A stretch of 64,000 nt of DNA. Origin: Glandiceps talaboti. Taxonomy: Eukaryota > Hemichordata > Enteropneusta > Spengelidae. Location of the stretch: NCBI RefSeq assembly GCF_964340395.1, contig NC_135556.1:19057142-19121141 (forward strand), in the 5' to 3' direction. Below the pieces are notes generated by a model. It worked only from the letters and a program-made list of their open reading frames with translations. It ran no database searches and had not been told where the DNA came from. Shown here in pieces: positions 29,421 to 41,710 of this stretch. Within the stretch, counting starts at the first letter, position 1; each line of letters starts with the position of its first letter. A program made the position numbers and the translations under genes.

Positions 29421-31595
29421 TTATTGGGAGTATACTCTTATACAGCTGTTCCCATGATCAACAATAATAATCAATGGTAGTGGTTCAAAGTCAAATACAC
29501 AGATTCCAGTGGGGCTGTGTAAACCATCCCTTCGACTTACAAGGCAGCTAAGGAAGACCCCTTTCAAATCATATTTAGTGACACTATTGTTCTGGTAATC
29601 GTTGACATACACACAGCCATCTTTCCCTGTAGTCATGTCTTCTGGGTCTGTAAATTTTCCAAACTGATATAAAAATTCACCATCCGAGTTAAAGACACAT
29701 GAAAAGGCTTGTCTTTCACTAGCCACATATACAAGCCCACCCTTGCTAATAGTGATGCAGTTTGGTGTCTTTGAAAACTGCCCATTTTTGTTTCCCTTTT
29801 CACCAAACGATTTCATTAACACCCCATCTAGAGTATAAACTCTAATACAAAATGACCCACTATCAACTACATAAAGTTGACCATTCAATTGGTTAAATGC
29901 AATACCGACAGGAGAATTCAGTTCACCTTTCCCGATAACTCTGACCAGTTTCCCATCTTCATCACAGACAATTATTTGTTTATTCATATCGTCTGTCACA
30001 AAAATGTTACCACCGACCACAACTGCATATTTTGGAGAGAATGGTTTACCCAAATCAGTGAAGTGAATTCTCCTTAGGTATTGCCCTTGTAAATTAAATA
30101 TCTGTAACCTGTTGTTGCCATAATCACATACTAGCACATGGCATTGTGATGTCAGGGTTACTCCATATGGTTTAATCAATTGCCCATCCCCAGTCCCTCC
30201 CACACCAAATTTATACAGTAACCCCTTTCGTGCAGTTACTTGGAATATTACTGGTGACGCTTCAACTTGTACATTGTCTATTGTAACTGACAGTTTATAC
30301 GTCCCTACTAGTGTGCAGGAAAGCTTAACAAAAAATGTACCATTGGCCTCTATCATTTTCACATCTTCAACACCAGTAGGTGTTGTCAATACAGCTTTTA
30401 CATGACTTGCTACAATTCTTGACTCTAATTGAAACTTTGGACGTAAAGTTGCCTGCACTATTTCATTGGTTCTGGCTGGCTGTGGAATACCCTCTAACAC
30501 GTATACACTTCGCTTGTCTGTCACCTTTCCCATAGTTTGTGCATCAATTATATTTGATGACGGCTTAAATTGCAGATAGCCACTTTCTATTGGTGTAGGG
30601 TTAGTGTTGGTTTTCAGGAGATGCTGTATTTGTGTTGTCATGGCTGTCTTTGATGACATCAGTTGTGCTGGTGAGCCACGCTGCATGAAGTTGGTAGCAT
30701 ACTCTTCAACTGCATGGATGTCACTATCTAGACCCTCTAATTCTTTGAACTGTGCATTCAGGTTGGTTTTCTGTCGGTTGTAGATGTGTTTAACTTCTTC
30801 TTGGAGTCTTTGCCCAGCTACTTTAACTTGCTGTGTGATCTCCTCTACATGTTCTTTCACTTTCTGATTCTCATTCTTATAGTTACTTTCTAGCTTCTCT
30901 GACGTCTCCTGTATTTTAGTCATACTGATCTTGGTTTCTTGGCACTTTGTTTTCAGCTTCTCCACCATTCCACTCAACTCCTTTACATAGTCATCGGCAG
31001 AGTCCTTCAGATATCTATGTTTGTGTTCATAATGTGCAACCATCCCACACTCTGAACATATTGCCTTTTGGCATGTCACACAGTACATCTTTAATTCAAT
31101 GTTCGGGTGGCTGTCACAATATACTGGTTGTTGAACAGAAGCTGGGTCATTCACCTTCGAACTCTCATAATCTTCGGGGGTCATGAGATTATGGGCGTGA
31201 GTCAAAGGAATATTTCTGTGAACCCGAACACAGATTTCGCAAATTGCCATCGGACAGTCAGTACACACCTTTACAACATCTCCAGTCTTGCAAGCGTCAC
31301 ATTTCTTTGTTTTACTTACTGCGTCGCCTTGTTTGTCGTTTACTAGTCCACTCAGGAAGATGTCTGTTCTAAAATTGGACACGTCGTCCTGGGGTAGAGC
31401 ATATGATCTCCGGCACAGCGGACAGCTGAATGTGTGACCACCATTTTTGTCAGCCAGCTGAGTTAAGCACCCTTCACAGAAAATGTGGAGACAGGGCAGG
31501 ATCTTAGGAACCTTGTAAAGTTCACAACAGATTCCACATAGCAGAAAATTATCATCAATAGCAGCTATCGTCTGTACCTGTTGGTATGACGCCAT
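29421..31595 (-). CDS. TRIM-NHL protein: RING, two B-boxes, coiled coil, filamin, NHL repeats (724 aa)
   Basis: A single intron-free frame from ATG at 31595 to TAA at 29421. A C3HC4 RING is complete (C20, C23, C35, H37, C40, C43, C58, C61). B-box 1 spans about 99-135 and B-box 2 about 160-193, both with their Cys/His ligands. A coiled coil covers about 200-320 and a filamin/Ig-like domain about 370-460 (GTYKLSVTIDN). Six NHL-type blades fill about 465-724 (for example LVCDYGNNRLQIFN, YVVDSGSFCIRVYTLDG). This is the class VII TRIM layout shared by TRIM2/3 and TRIM71. Such proteins are E3 ubiquitin ligases; the NHL propeller binds protein or RNA partners. Having two B-boxes plus filamin is more like TRIM71 than TRIM2/3, but orthology is not claimed. 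Lack of introns suggests a retrocopy or one of the expanded invertebrate TRIM-NHL genes. The frame is intact and the start fits the family. Confidence 0.93.
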   Translation of the reverse strand: MASYQQVQTIAAIDDNFLLCGICCELYKVPKILPCLHIFCEGCLTQLADKNGGHTFSCPLCRRSYALPQDDVSNFRTDIFLSGLVNDKQGDAVSKTKKCDACKTGDVVKVCTDCPMAICEICVRVHRNIPLTHAHNLMTPEDYESSKVNDPASVQQPVYCDSHPNIELKMYCVTCQKAICSECGMVAHYEHKHRYLKDSADDYVKELSGMVEKLKTKCQETKISMTKIQETSEKLESNYKNENQKVKEHVEEITQQVKVAGQRLQEEVKHIYNRQKTNLNAQFKELEGLDSDIHAVEEYATNFMQRGSPAQLMSSKTAMTTQIQHLLKTNTNPTPIESGYLQFKPSSNIIDAQTMGKVTDKRSVYVLEGIPQPARTNEIVQATLRPKFQLESRIVASHVKAVLTTPTGVEDVKMIEANGTFFVKLSCTLVGTYKLSVTIDNVQVEASPVIFQVTARKGLLYKFGVGGTGDGQLIKPYGVTLTSQCHVLVCDYGNNRLQIFNLQGQYLRRIHFTDLGKPFSPKYAVVVGGNIFVTDDMNKQIIVCDEDGKLVRVIGKGELNSPVGIAFNQLNGQLYVVDSGSFCIRVYTLDGVLMKSFGEKGNKNGQFSKTPNCITISKGGLVYVASERQAFSCVFNSDGEFLYQFGKFTDPEDMTTGKDGCVYVNDYQNNSVTKYDLKGVFLSCLVSRRDGLHSPTGICVFDFEPLPLIIIVDHGNSCIRVYSQ

Positions 31596-31755
31596 CTTGG
31601 CAGTAGATCACGACTGACTCCCCAATATGTAAGCAGCTGGAAGAGAGAGCAGGAAGTAGAGAGTTACTTTTGTCAATAAGTTAGAGGCCCCTATAAAACC
31701 ATAACACGTGTTTCCAGGAATTTCAGGTGATATCACAGGGGGCAGCGAGCAAGTA

Positions 31756-31756
<1 letters not shown>

Positions 31757-31842
<86 letters not shown>
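31757..31842. repeat. (GATT)n microsatellite
   Basis: About 21 GATT tetramers about 160 bp upstream of the TRIM start codon, so possibly in its promoter or 5' UTR. Confidence 0.98.
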
Positions 31843-32156
31843 ATTAAGTTGAATGATTGATCGATTGAATGATCAATTTTTGTGGTGCAATATAACTTAT
31901 TTTGTGTGTGATATTGATCAATTCACTCGTTGAGTTTTAAAACTATCTCTTTTTCTTTCCCTGGTTACTTTGCTCTCAGCTATATCTCAGACCACTAAAA
32001 GTCTGAGGCTGTATGTAATTCTCTCTTTTCTTTATTGACTAAATAAAGACGCCTTGTCCATTCTTCTCCTCTTATCTAAATTAAAACACTCCTAATCTTA
32101 TAATTGGCGCGAGATCACTTACATTGACAGCAGTTTGCTTTATCTCTCATCTGCTG

Positions 32157-32157
<1 letters not shown>

Positions 32158-32245
<88 letters not shown>
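32158..32245. repeat. (CT)n microsatellite
   Basis: A CT run of about 88 bp with one CCCTCA interruption. Confidence 0.98.
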
Positions 32246-32252
<7 letters not shown>

Positions 32253-33129
32253 CGTGTTTTTGTAAAAATGAATGTTCATGCGGTAGTAATTGAAGATGAT
32301 CTCAAAATACTTTGTAGCATTTCATATCCTGTGAGACAACATCAAGACATTACAATACAAGGTTCCCACTGGTTGGACAGCATACGTATAAGAATCATTT
32401 AACAATATGCAGATAAGTACTGGTTTAGAAGTTTCCATCATATTTTACCCAATCAGAGCAAAGCTTATAAAGTGCTTCAAGTCTAGTGAGTCTTGCAATC
32501 GAATACCACCTGCAATGTGGATGGGATGTTTTCGTCTAAACAAAAGAATTTCACTTTTGACCGTACTCACAACTTCACAAAATTCGAGTCTCTCACCAAG
32601 AAAGAAATTTCATAAGTAAGGTTGCAGACCAGAGAGATAGAGTAACCATAAAACATTTTTTAACCGTCCACCTTTTGATGATATTCTTATGTAGTCTAGA
32701 TAGTCATATTAGATAGATAGTCATGTACGTGTATATATGTACATGGGGGGGGGGGGATAAAGAATTTCAAACGTAACCATGGTGTATTAATATGTGAAAT
32801 AGAATGCAGCAAATTTGCTGAGTTTTAAAAACTTTTCCTGAAACTGTAAAGTAATTTGTACTGTTATGACTTAACTTCAAATTTCAAAAAGCATCAAGTA
32901 CGTTCGTGTATTTCTGTATGGATAAAGACAGTCAATGTATTATAAGGTTGCTATTATTTTATCATATGATTACTATAAAGGTTTCTCACTTACTATATAT
33001 CGCAGGAATCGAAAACTACGAAAGCCGGGAAGGGACTTCCAAAGTCTCAAGTCTCAAGTCCGCGTTCCCGGCTTATGAACATTGTCGCAAGCCATAGCAC
33101 ACATATCTGCTGAAGCAACAGCTTGGACG

Positions 33130-33214
33130 GTGTCGTAAAAGAGGTTGTTGTTTACGACGATACCGTGCGTCTTGCATGGTGCCGTAAAAGAGGCTGTGGT
33201 TTTACGACGATGCC
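33130..33214. repeat. Two short hairpin repeats with TCGTAAAA / TTTTACGAC arms
   Basis: Two adjacent units of about 40 bp, each a hairpin: GGTGTCGTAAAAGAGG with TTTACGACGATACC, then GGTGCCGTAAAAGAGG with TTTTACGACGATGCC. An inverted third copy lies at 38403-38443. Confidence 0.7.
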
Positions 33215-34653
33215 TTATTAAATGATCAGTGTCATGTAACAGTTATAGTTCCTTCTGTATTCATGTCCATGCATCATTCACCAGCAATGTACAACACTAT
33301 ACAGTAACAACATCAACGTATTCAAGTACAGAACAGGTAAAATTTATTGCATTTATACGAATGGTTACTTTACACTTGGTGAGGAAAGTAAATGTATAGA
33401 CCTTTACCCAATTTTTAGTTCATTAATTAGATCATTTGATATTTTTTGTCCTTAAAGATAATTTTATTTGTTTTATTCCAATACTGTGTGGTGGTGACAC
33501 ACCTCTCATAAAAAGTTCCAAACTAACAAAAACGAACCTTTTTGACGATGCTTGTTTTACAACTATAAATGGGCCTATGGCTTTGCTGGAACAAATTTTC
33601 TAATTTCTTCAAAATCAATTATTTACTTGAATTTTTCTTTGTTTTCGTCTTTTGTAAAACAAATGCCTGTACATTTTGTAAAAAAACTATTCCATGAAGA
33701 GATTAAGATGTAAATATGTTTTTCTTCTTTTAGGAAAATTGTATAACTATCCAAATGGAAGAGCCCTTAAAAGTCAAATCGTGCAGTGTGTTAACTGTCT
33801 CGACTTTTTTGTGAGGCAGCGCCCTCTTGCAAATGTTTTGAGAAATGACTACACAATGTCATATGATCGGAGGGTGTCAGTATGTTGTCTTGCAGCAAAC
33901 AAAGTTCACTATCAGCAACTTTACAATAAACTTTTCAATTTACACTATAAAACGATAATCTGTATACAAATAGGATACAATTTCTTTCTCCCTATAACCT
34001 TTCGTCCTACTCTTTCGAAGATGATTTCCAGGAGACATGGAAAGATAAATTTTACAAATTAGTAGTTTTTCGTTTGTTTGTTTGTTATTGATTTGTCTGT
34101 TTACTCGTTTACTTCTTTTTGTTTTTTTCTGCTTTTGTAATGATTTCTTTCCAATAAAAGCCTACAAACATCATTATAATTTAACAACAGACTTTACGGG
34201 TGATAAATAAATTTAGTCAATTTAATTTTTTTTTTCAAACATGTTAGGATGCGTCGTCAAAAATCCAGTGTAGCAACCTTATCCTTTCTTGACCTTTGTT
34301 CATTGGACCTTTAACCCCTGCATAGCTATCGTCAAAAACAGTGGAAATATTATTTACAAATTTATAATTTTACAGTGTAATGCAATGTAAATATTAACCT
34401 ATATTTTGACAAAAAATCATAAGTTTTGTTAACTGTAAAATATTACACTAGCATAAAATTGAAATAATGAGAACTGTAAATATGTTTGCCGATGTTATTT
34501 TGGCGGGAATTGTTTGGTACATGCATGTACACGAGCAGTTAAATTCACAATGCAAATACTTTTCTGTCAGAATACAATTTCTAGTATTGTTTGGATTTTT
34601 GACTGGCAGCTTTTGAGTAAACTTTTTGGTTTCAGTATTTACTTCAGCATGAT

Positions 34654-37600
34654 TCATTTTCTTCCTTTTGGCAAGTCCCAATACATGGAGCGTTCCTTCA
34701 AATCTGTAATCTGAAATAGAAAAAAAGAATGATTGCATATTAATCGCAATTTGGAAACAGAAGGCCATGTGTAATGCCAAAGTTCTAAGGTGTATCTTCT
34801 TTATCCATACTTGTGCTCGGGTGCATGTCACGTGACAAATTTACCTAACACACCGTGACATACACTTATACATGTAACGTGCGTGTGATATTCGTTGAAT
34901 GTTTTTCCCTGAAACTGATTGACCTACTTACATATTCAAATGTTTCCAGAGAACTTCCCACAACGACCAATAAGCACACTCCACCAACTGTAAAAGGAAG
35001 CTTTCCAGCAGTTGTAGACTTTCTAGCTGTTAGCTGTCCCATTAACCGGCGAGACATACCGATTCCTGTGAAAAAAAAATACATATAATCGTCGAAGTTA
35101 TAGAAACGTATTACGTGTATATGTATAACTTAAACCTGCACTAGCTGCAAATGAGACATTTTTTTCATAACTAAAGATGATTATATTCCATCAGTTATTT
35201 ATAAAAAGACATTGTATCTGTTAATTAGTAGTCAACATTATCTGTAGGTGGTGTAGTGGCAAGTTTAAATCTTGAGAGAAAGCTTGGTTTTGAGTCTGTC
35301 ACCATGTTAGAACTGTACTAGTTGTAACTGAAGTATAATATTTTTGATTGTTAAAATACCAATAATTAGAATTGTACATGTTAATCAGTGGTCAATATTA
35401 TTCATATGCAACACAGAAACAGGGTGAAATCGTGATCGCCATTGAGGGCGCTGATTTTTGGGTGCGGACCCAAAAATCAATTTGATTTCATTTATAGTGT
35501 ATACGGGTACAAAAAATACGTTTACCCAAAGGTATTGCAATACTTTTCACGGTGTACTGATTAACAGATACAGCGTCTTCTTTTTCATAAGTAACTTATT
35601 AATTTTTTAGTGAATATATTTTTGGTTATATTTTACTTATGACAAAATGTCCAGTTGCAGCCAGTGTAGGTTTAACACACACATATTCAAATTGTTATAT
35701 AATCATTAATTTCTGAATGGTGACAATTCATAAAACCATAATATCAAATCTAGATTTTAAAGCGAGTGGGTTGACAACATGTAACATCTGTTATGGATAT
35801 TGATTTCCCAATACCTCTCACGAGTCGATTGTCCTGAATTGAACTGAATGTGCCAGCAGTCTCAATGATTACTGAAATATCATCTAAACATTGAAACTAT
35901 GTTTGCCTACGGACCACGCATACTAATGTGTGTATCATATATATTGACTGTCAATCAAGCTTAGCATTAATCCTTATACAAAACCTGGAAAGCACACGAG
36001 ATTAATACTTGTTAAAAAGAGCGATGACCAGACAACACTGCCTGTGGTCAGGTTAAGATGTCTGAGTGAATCAAGTCGCTGTCGAACTTTTCCTTGAACT
36101 GACTGCCGCGTGGTGTCGCGCTCTTTGTTGAAATTGAAATGCCTCTACCTATTACTAATATGCGACTTGCCGACATTGTCCAGTGGTTTGCATCACAGAA
36201 GGAAATGTGGTCTGATCAGAGTAAAACTGAGAACTGAGGCTTGCCAATCGATTTACTTTGACGCAAATTGAACAGAAGTCAGAACATATGGTCCCCTTTT
36301 TACATTGTATGGTATTCTTTTATCAAACCCTGCACAATGTTAACAACTATCCGATCAACTTAATGTGACGTAAAAATGTATCGTGCTTTGTTGCGATATC
36401 AAAAACATACTAACGTAAATAATAAAATGAAAATAAAAAGATTTATCGCATATTATATCTCTTGTAAACATGTATGTCGAGTCTTACCATATCTAAAAAA
36501 AACCCCATGTATTCCAGATAAAATAAAGTGATAAGTAACGCAGAAAGTAAATATATAAACACAACACAATTTAGCTATGTATAAGGAAGGTGGGTTCCAA
36601 ATGTATGATTCTTTCCAGGTACTATGATATGTTTACTATTCCATTTTTGTATATATATGTATCTTTCTAAACTTCTAAACGTATGTAGTTGGGATTGAAA
36701 TTGATAAAGTAATCTAGGGTTGCATTTTTTTCTTCTTTATTTTACTGTGCATATTTTGATCTAGAGGAATGCACTGAAAGAATACACCAGGCTAATTTCT
36801 ACATCTGTTATCGCTTTCACTAGCTAGTTATTCAGTGATGTTACGCGACGGAATAAATACACGTAATTAAATCGAATCTGTCACCACGAATAACACGAAG
36901 ATGAGATGAAATGTTGGTGTTATAAATTACTTTAAGAAGTCTTGCAGTGATAACATGTTGGCGTACGTGCAGCGCTTGCATCGTCGTGTTATGCAGACAG
37001 AGTTCACCCAAGGTTCAGGAAAGAGACCTCGCTTTCATTGTCCCGAGGTCCTGATATTAAAAGCTTTTTTGTGTGTGAATAGGCTAGCAGAGATTCTAAC
37101 TCTTGCCTTCTGCCATTATTGTTGTCAGAGACTTGAAAATAACCAGCCAAACGGCACGTATAATGTTTACCTACTCAGTGCATTAATTTTGTCATGAAAT
37201 AAGTACAAGTAAACTTAATCAATTTACAATTAAAATAATTCCAAAACAATTGTCCATCTTTTAGACAATTGAGCAACTATATTTATGGAAACAAACACGT
37301 TTCAAATATTTTTTTCAGATACGACTTGTTGTTAACTTATATTCACTAACTGTTTACAATTATTTTGAACCCACAGAGGGTGGCGCTGAATAACCTCGAA
37401 CTTGAAACTCAGAAAGTCGAGTTCTTTGCTATTAAAAGTCTCGTCTCTTAATATTGACTTAGTACTGTACCACTTTCTTTACATTTCTGTTTCTTTTCCT
37501 CATGGTCAATTTATTTTGTTGCTATTGTTCAATCATGTTCGATGGCTCGTCAAATGATTAACTTCTACAGAATGAATTATATCATTAGAGAATTTTTGAA

Positions 37601-37881
37601 AAGTGTATTTTAGGTATATACCCGAAAAAAATGACTCTATATTGAAAAAGTAATGATTCTGCATGTAAAAACTGAATCTATCATATTTACGTTAAATTAA
37701 AGCACTTTTCACTCTCTGATGACGTCAACAATTGTACATATCATAATTAAAACTGCTTCGCGTTTGATAAATTTTCATTGCGTCATACATTTTCTATAAG
37801 GAGTCTGTAAACGTCTAGAAGACACAATTCTCACTTACCATGTCTGATAGTCGGTACACTTCTAGCGAACAAAGAAAACAT
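34654..37881 (-). CDS. Small single-pass membrane protein, tandem family copy 2 (77 aa, 3 exons)
   Basis: Exons: 37839-37881, 34932-35065, 34654-34710 (43, 134 and 57 bases; 77 codons plus TGA). Exon 1 encodes MFSLFARSVPTIRH. Exon 2 encodes GIGMSRRLMGQLTARKSTTA, GKLPFTVGGVCLLVVVGSSL, ETFEY. Exon 3 encodes ITDLKERSMYWDLPKGRK. Phases (1, then 0) and donor sites match the other copies. A second AG six bases into exon 3 would give an immediate stop, so the upstream acceptor is preferred. The 127-codon frame read on through exon 3 is in a different phase and is not used. It is closest to copy 3 (MSRRLM, LP, VGGV, GS-LET-EY). Confidence 0.75.
35066..37838 (-). other. Copy 2 intron 1, contents
   Basis: Holds the family A element copy at 35313-35670 and a block at 36961-37041 shared with intron 1 of copies 3 and 4. 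The rest is AT-rich with nothing recognised. Confidence 0.6.
35313..35670 (+). mobile_element. Short interspersed DNA element, family A, copy 2
   Basis: The left end CTGTACTAGTTGTAACTG and right end TCCAGTTGCAGCCAGTG are imperfect inverted repeats. A near-perfect palindrome, TTTTTGGGTGCGGACCCAAAAA, is its core. Homologous to 7951-8238 and 45985-46200. Confidence 0.65.
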
Positions 37882-38054
37882 GGTGTAGTGATGGCAGTGG
37901 ATATTTTGTCTTTGCTATTACTTTCAGGTAAGGAGTCTTAGATCTTCAAAAAATATCAATTCTCTGCTTAAAGTTCAGTTTTATCCACTTCTCACCTTCT
38001 TTACCAGTCCTCACCAACAGAAACAAATATCACAAATGTACCTGGATCTAGATG

Positions 38055-38073
38055 TCACGTGATCGTGACGTCA
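38055..38073. promoter_or_regulatory. TCACGTGA and CRE upstream of copy 2
   Basis: TCACGTGA (38055-38062) and a perfect cAMP-response element TGACGTCA (38066-38073) lie about 175-190 bases upstream of the copy 2 start. Confidence 0.5.
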
Positions 38074-38402
38074 TCATCCGGGGTGGAACATTTATTTCAG
38101 AACAAACTCCTTATCTCTAATTCGATCATCGTAGTATCAGCGTGTATTGATGAATCAATGTTATGATTGGCTGACAATTCCTGAAAGTTTGTCGACCTAG
38201 AAACGTTTGTTTTCAAACAACCAATGGAGGAAAGGGGCAGAGTAGCAATCATTACATCAGTGCGTGATTTGTACATGTATCAGTATATTAATAAAGGTTA
38301 CATAAGTTTACATATGTAATGATTCAACATAGCTATTCATGCTGTTAGGTGCTTGCCCGGGACATATTACATGTACTATGTCATCGCATCAAAACCCACG
38401 CA

Positions 38403-38443
38403 TCGTCGTAAAAAAATCACTGTCTCTTTTACGACACCCATTG
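38403..38443. repeat. Short hairpin repeat, third copy (inverted)
   Basis: ATCGTCGTAAAAAAATCACT followed by CTCTTTTACGACACCC is the reverse complement of the type seen twice at 33130-33214. Confidence 0.65.
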
Positions 38444-39078
38444 CTGCCGTTGGTTTCCTCATCCCATTTTTTCGTTACATCAGCTGAAAAGATATGTCCT
38501 GGCTTGTGAGAATGAGCCAGTTTCAAGGGAAAGAGTTAGTCATTTGGTTACCACAATAAGAGAAATGAAAATAAGCACACAAGGTTGTAACTAACTAATT
38601 TATTTTAAGCATATCATGCTGCATATACAGTAACAGTGGTCAAAAGTAACGACATTCCTGCATGCTGCACGCTTGTGAAATGTGTACAAATGTAAGAATC
38701 CTACAACACTATTTCTAACTAATCCTTCCCAGGGACCATAATTTTTTTTGGAGACAGTGACTCGGATATTTGCCAATAACTTGTTCTCTATATTAAGGAT
38801 AGTCATCTTTATTACGGGTGAGTGCAAATGAGATTTTGAAAGGTGAAGATATTCTATTCGAATACTGGTGTTTCATGTGAAAGTAATTCGGCGACTGCTC
38901 GGAATTTTAGTACTCGGCAGGGAGATTACAAAGAGAACATTGTTACAAGCGTTGTACTAAGAATGACGTAATATATATTTGTAGGGTTGTAAATATGACT
39001 CGACCACTGGATTAGACGTTTGGCCCGCAGGGTGAAGACACTCTTTGGAACAGCTACTGAATCATTAAAAGTGACAGT

Positions 39079-39132
39079 CTCTAACCATAGACAGTGGAGG
39101 GGAGATCTCCCCTCCACTGTCTATGCTCTAAC
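39079..39132. mobile_element. 40-bp perfect palindrome flanked by 7-bp direct repeats
   Basis: 39086-39125 is a perfect palindrome with termini CATAGACAGTGGAGGGG. It is flanked by CTCTAAC on both sides (39079-39085 and 39126-39132). A second palindrome with the same terminal ten bases, and its own 7-bp flanking repeat, is at 63608-63646. Confidence 0.75.
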
Positions 39133-41710
39133 CAAGTGTCAGAAAAATTATGTGCATACGTAATACGCACTAAAACTCACCTGTGTTGACAACCCGGGGG
39201 TGTACTCTCATACATGTAGTAAAGATATATGTGTATCACGAATTTGACTCCCCTTGTTCGACTATAGACGTTTGACTCTTGATGTTTTACAATGTAAAAC
39301 ATCACGTAGATGTTTTGAACCCCTCTTTGAATGCGCTGACGACAACTTAGTTTCCAATTGTTGTGAAACGCTGTTGATCGGCTTACTGTGCAGTTTATCG
39401 TTATTTAATGTTCAAACGGGGAAGTACTCACTCGCACTGCTGTTCCAATCGTCAGTCTGTTCCATTTAAGACTATAACGTTGAATTAGCCGACCAACTAG
39501 TTTCTTCTCAAACCATCTCTTCTACGAGGTACCGTACCGACTTGGATTGTGTTGAGTAGAACTCACAACGAAACATACGTATCTGGTTCAACGAACGCCT
39601 AAGCTAACCACTTGGTTGATTTTATTACATGACCAATCTCCGTCTCCGCCTCTCCTCTCGAGATGGGCTAAAAACCCAACTTAAATACATTTCAAAGTTT
39701 ACACAAAATCTCTATTCTTAGAGTATGACGTATTGTTAAGTCTTATGAAAGACATCATCTGAGATCTAATATCCAATCACCTTCCCTAGATTAATAATAC
39801 AAGTTCATATCTCAAAGACCATAAAATAGTCATGTTATAATAAAACTTGTTGACAGTTCAATCGTACCTGGTACAAACAATTCAGAAACACCCCATGTAG
39901 AGATGTCAAAGACCTATGTTGTTACGCAACGGAATGTCACTGTTTGTACAAAGTTTAAATGCTTTTTGACTTCAATTTAGAGTTCATATAGAAAATTTAC
40001 CAAAATGTCCTAAATGGATATATTTTAGATTAGTGACTCGTAACAGTTGCTCATTTTCAAAGTTTTTGGAGACTTTTGACTGCAGGGGGTCGGTCTATTG
40101 AAAACCACCAAATATGACAGACTTTTCCATTTCCTTTATTTCCTGAAAATTTGAACACAGCTATAAATTGCTGTCATTTAATAAAACTTGAAAACATGGG
40201 GGTTTTATGGATTTATTGTTTTTTCCCGCCAAATTGGGAACACGAGCAAAATAAATTTAAAGTGAAGGAGACTGTCAGACTGACATGTTAAAGTAGGCTT
40301 AGGGATATTAGAATGTAACCTTTGAATTGATGGCATTGTTGTCAATAGCTTTACCCTTGTTACAAGTGCTGTGTCTAGGGAGACAAGGTCAATGTCATTC
40401 AAGTTTATTCATCTCTTAATTTGAAAACAACATCGATATGTCAAAGTAATCCCATTTTCACCACTGAATGTTCAAGTTCACAGTACTTTAAACTCTCTCA
40501 ACAACACTCCTCACGTACATTCGATTCAAGGTACAAACAACTAGGTACAAACACGTCAACAACTCACAGTATACAATTCAACTAACATTTATTGCATCAA
40601 TAAAGTAACTTGTTACATTGGCAAAATTACCAAACTCTAAAACAATACCCTGTTTAGTCCTTTCCTTTAAAATCCATTTCAGTAAAAATGTGGCATTTTT
40701 GTGGTCGTATACAATTAAACCTACTTTGACTAAATAAAGAAGTTTTATCTATTATTTATTTTGAATGTGTGTCTGGACTTTGACACGTCTTTGCTACATG
40801 TACAGTAGCGGTACTCTTAAATAGTATTCCATAGTCCAAATGAAATTGAACTTGATAACAAAATCAACCAAAAAAGAAGAGTCTTAAAAGAATGGCTGAT
40901 AACCTGAGAAGACCCAGTATGAAAGTACATGAACCCCACGAAATAAAATATTCAAAGTCACTTTTCATAATTGCAATGGCAATTTTTTTTCACAACACGA
41001 ACAAATAACACTTGCACGTGACTGTGGTCACCGTACTAAAGTTAATAATACTCTTATTCCCCGCATCATGATACTCCCCCACGCCAGAACAGCTAAATGT
41101 GACAAAAAACGTTGCTGTCCCCTGGCCCTTTGAAGGCCATACGAGTTAGGTGGTAGTCTTCGTATTAGATTAAACTGAGCTTTGATGGAAGGTTTTACTT
41201 TTGACGCTGTGCTTGGATACCCTAAATAAACAAATACCAAACTTGTTTCTGATATTATTCATTTTTCAGCTACATCTTGAATAGTACTTTCAAAACGAAA
41301 AAGAGCGAAAAATCAGTAATATACCATTGATAGAAGGTATTCAAAATGACCACTACGCCTTAATTCTTCCTACAGAAACACTGGAAAAGTTAGTATAAAT
41401 TTAGTGGAAAGAGTTTTTGGTGTAAAGACTTGTGCGTTAAACTGCCGAGAACATCAAGCATTGATTCATAAGGAAAGCGTTGTCAACACCATTTGCTGTC
41501 CATGATACATTTTAGGAATGAAAGCAGTATAGAATCACGTTGTCCTTTTTACAGCAATCTCAAAGTCAATGATATGAGTGCTTCACATCTGTTCTTGTGA
41601 ATCTCCGATAAGTTTGAATAAATTTCAATGAAAACACGATCACTTATGAAAACTTGTTTCATTAAAAAAGTGTTGTTTTTTCATATGTCTGGTTGCATCC
41701 GCCGTAGCAT

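Larger units (their letters stand above)
31596..34653. other. Intergenic between the TRIM gene and copy 2
   Basis: Holds (GATT)n at 31757-31842, (CT)n at 32158-32245, a 14-G run at 32744-32757, and two short hairpin repeats at 33130-33214. The + strand frame at 33694-34062 (122 codons) has a pyrimidine-rich AG inside its 5' part but no recognisable domain. I see no gene. Confidence 0.5.
38074..41710. other. Intergenic between copies 2 and 3
   Basis: Holds a short hairpin repeat at 38403-38443 and the palindrome at 39086-39125. Several short frames (such as 38600-38827 -, 39254-39469 +, 40205-40402 -, 41028-41240 -) show no domain. I see no gene. Confidence 0.5.

Noticed and set aside
34448-34831. 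127-codon - strand frame overlapping copy 2 exon 3
   Set aside because: It is in another phase from the conserved tail; the homologous tails of copies 3 and 4 fix the frame of exon 3.
36955-37197. 80-codon + strand frame in copy 2 intron 1
   Set aside because: It overlaps the block shared with other introns of the family, where the other copies do not keep the frame open.
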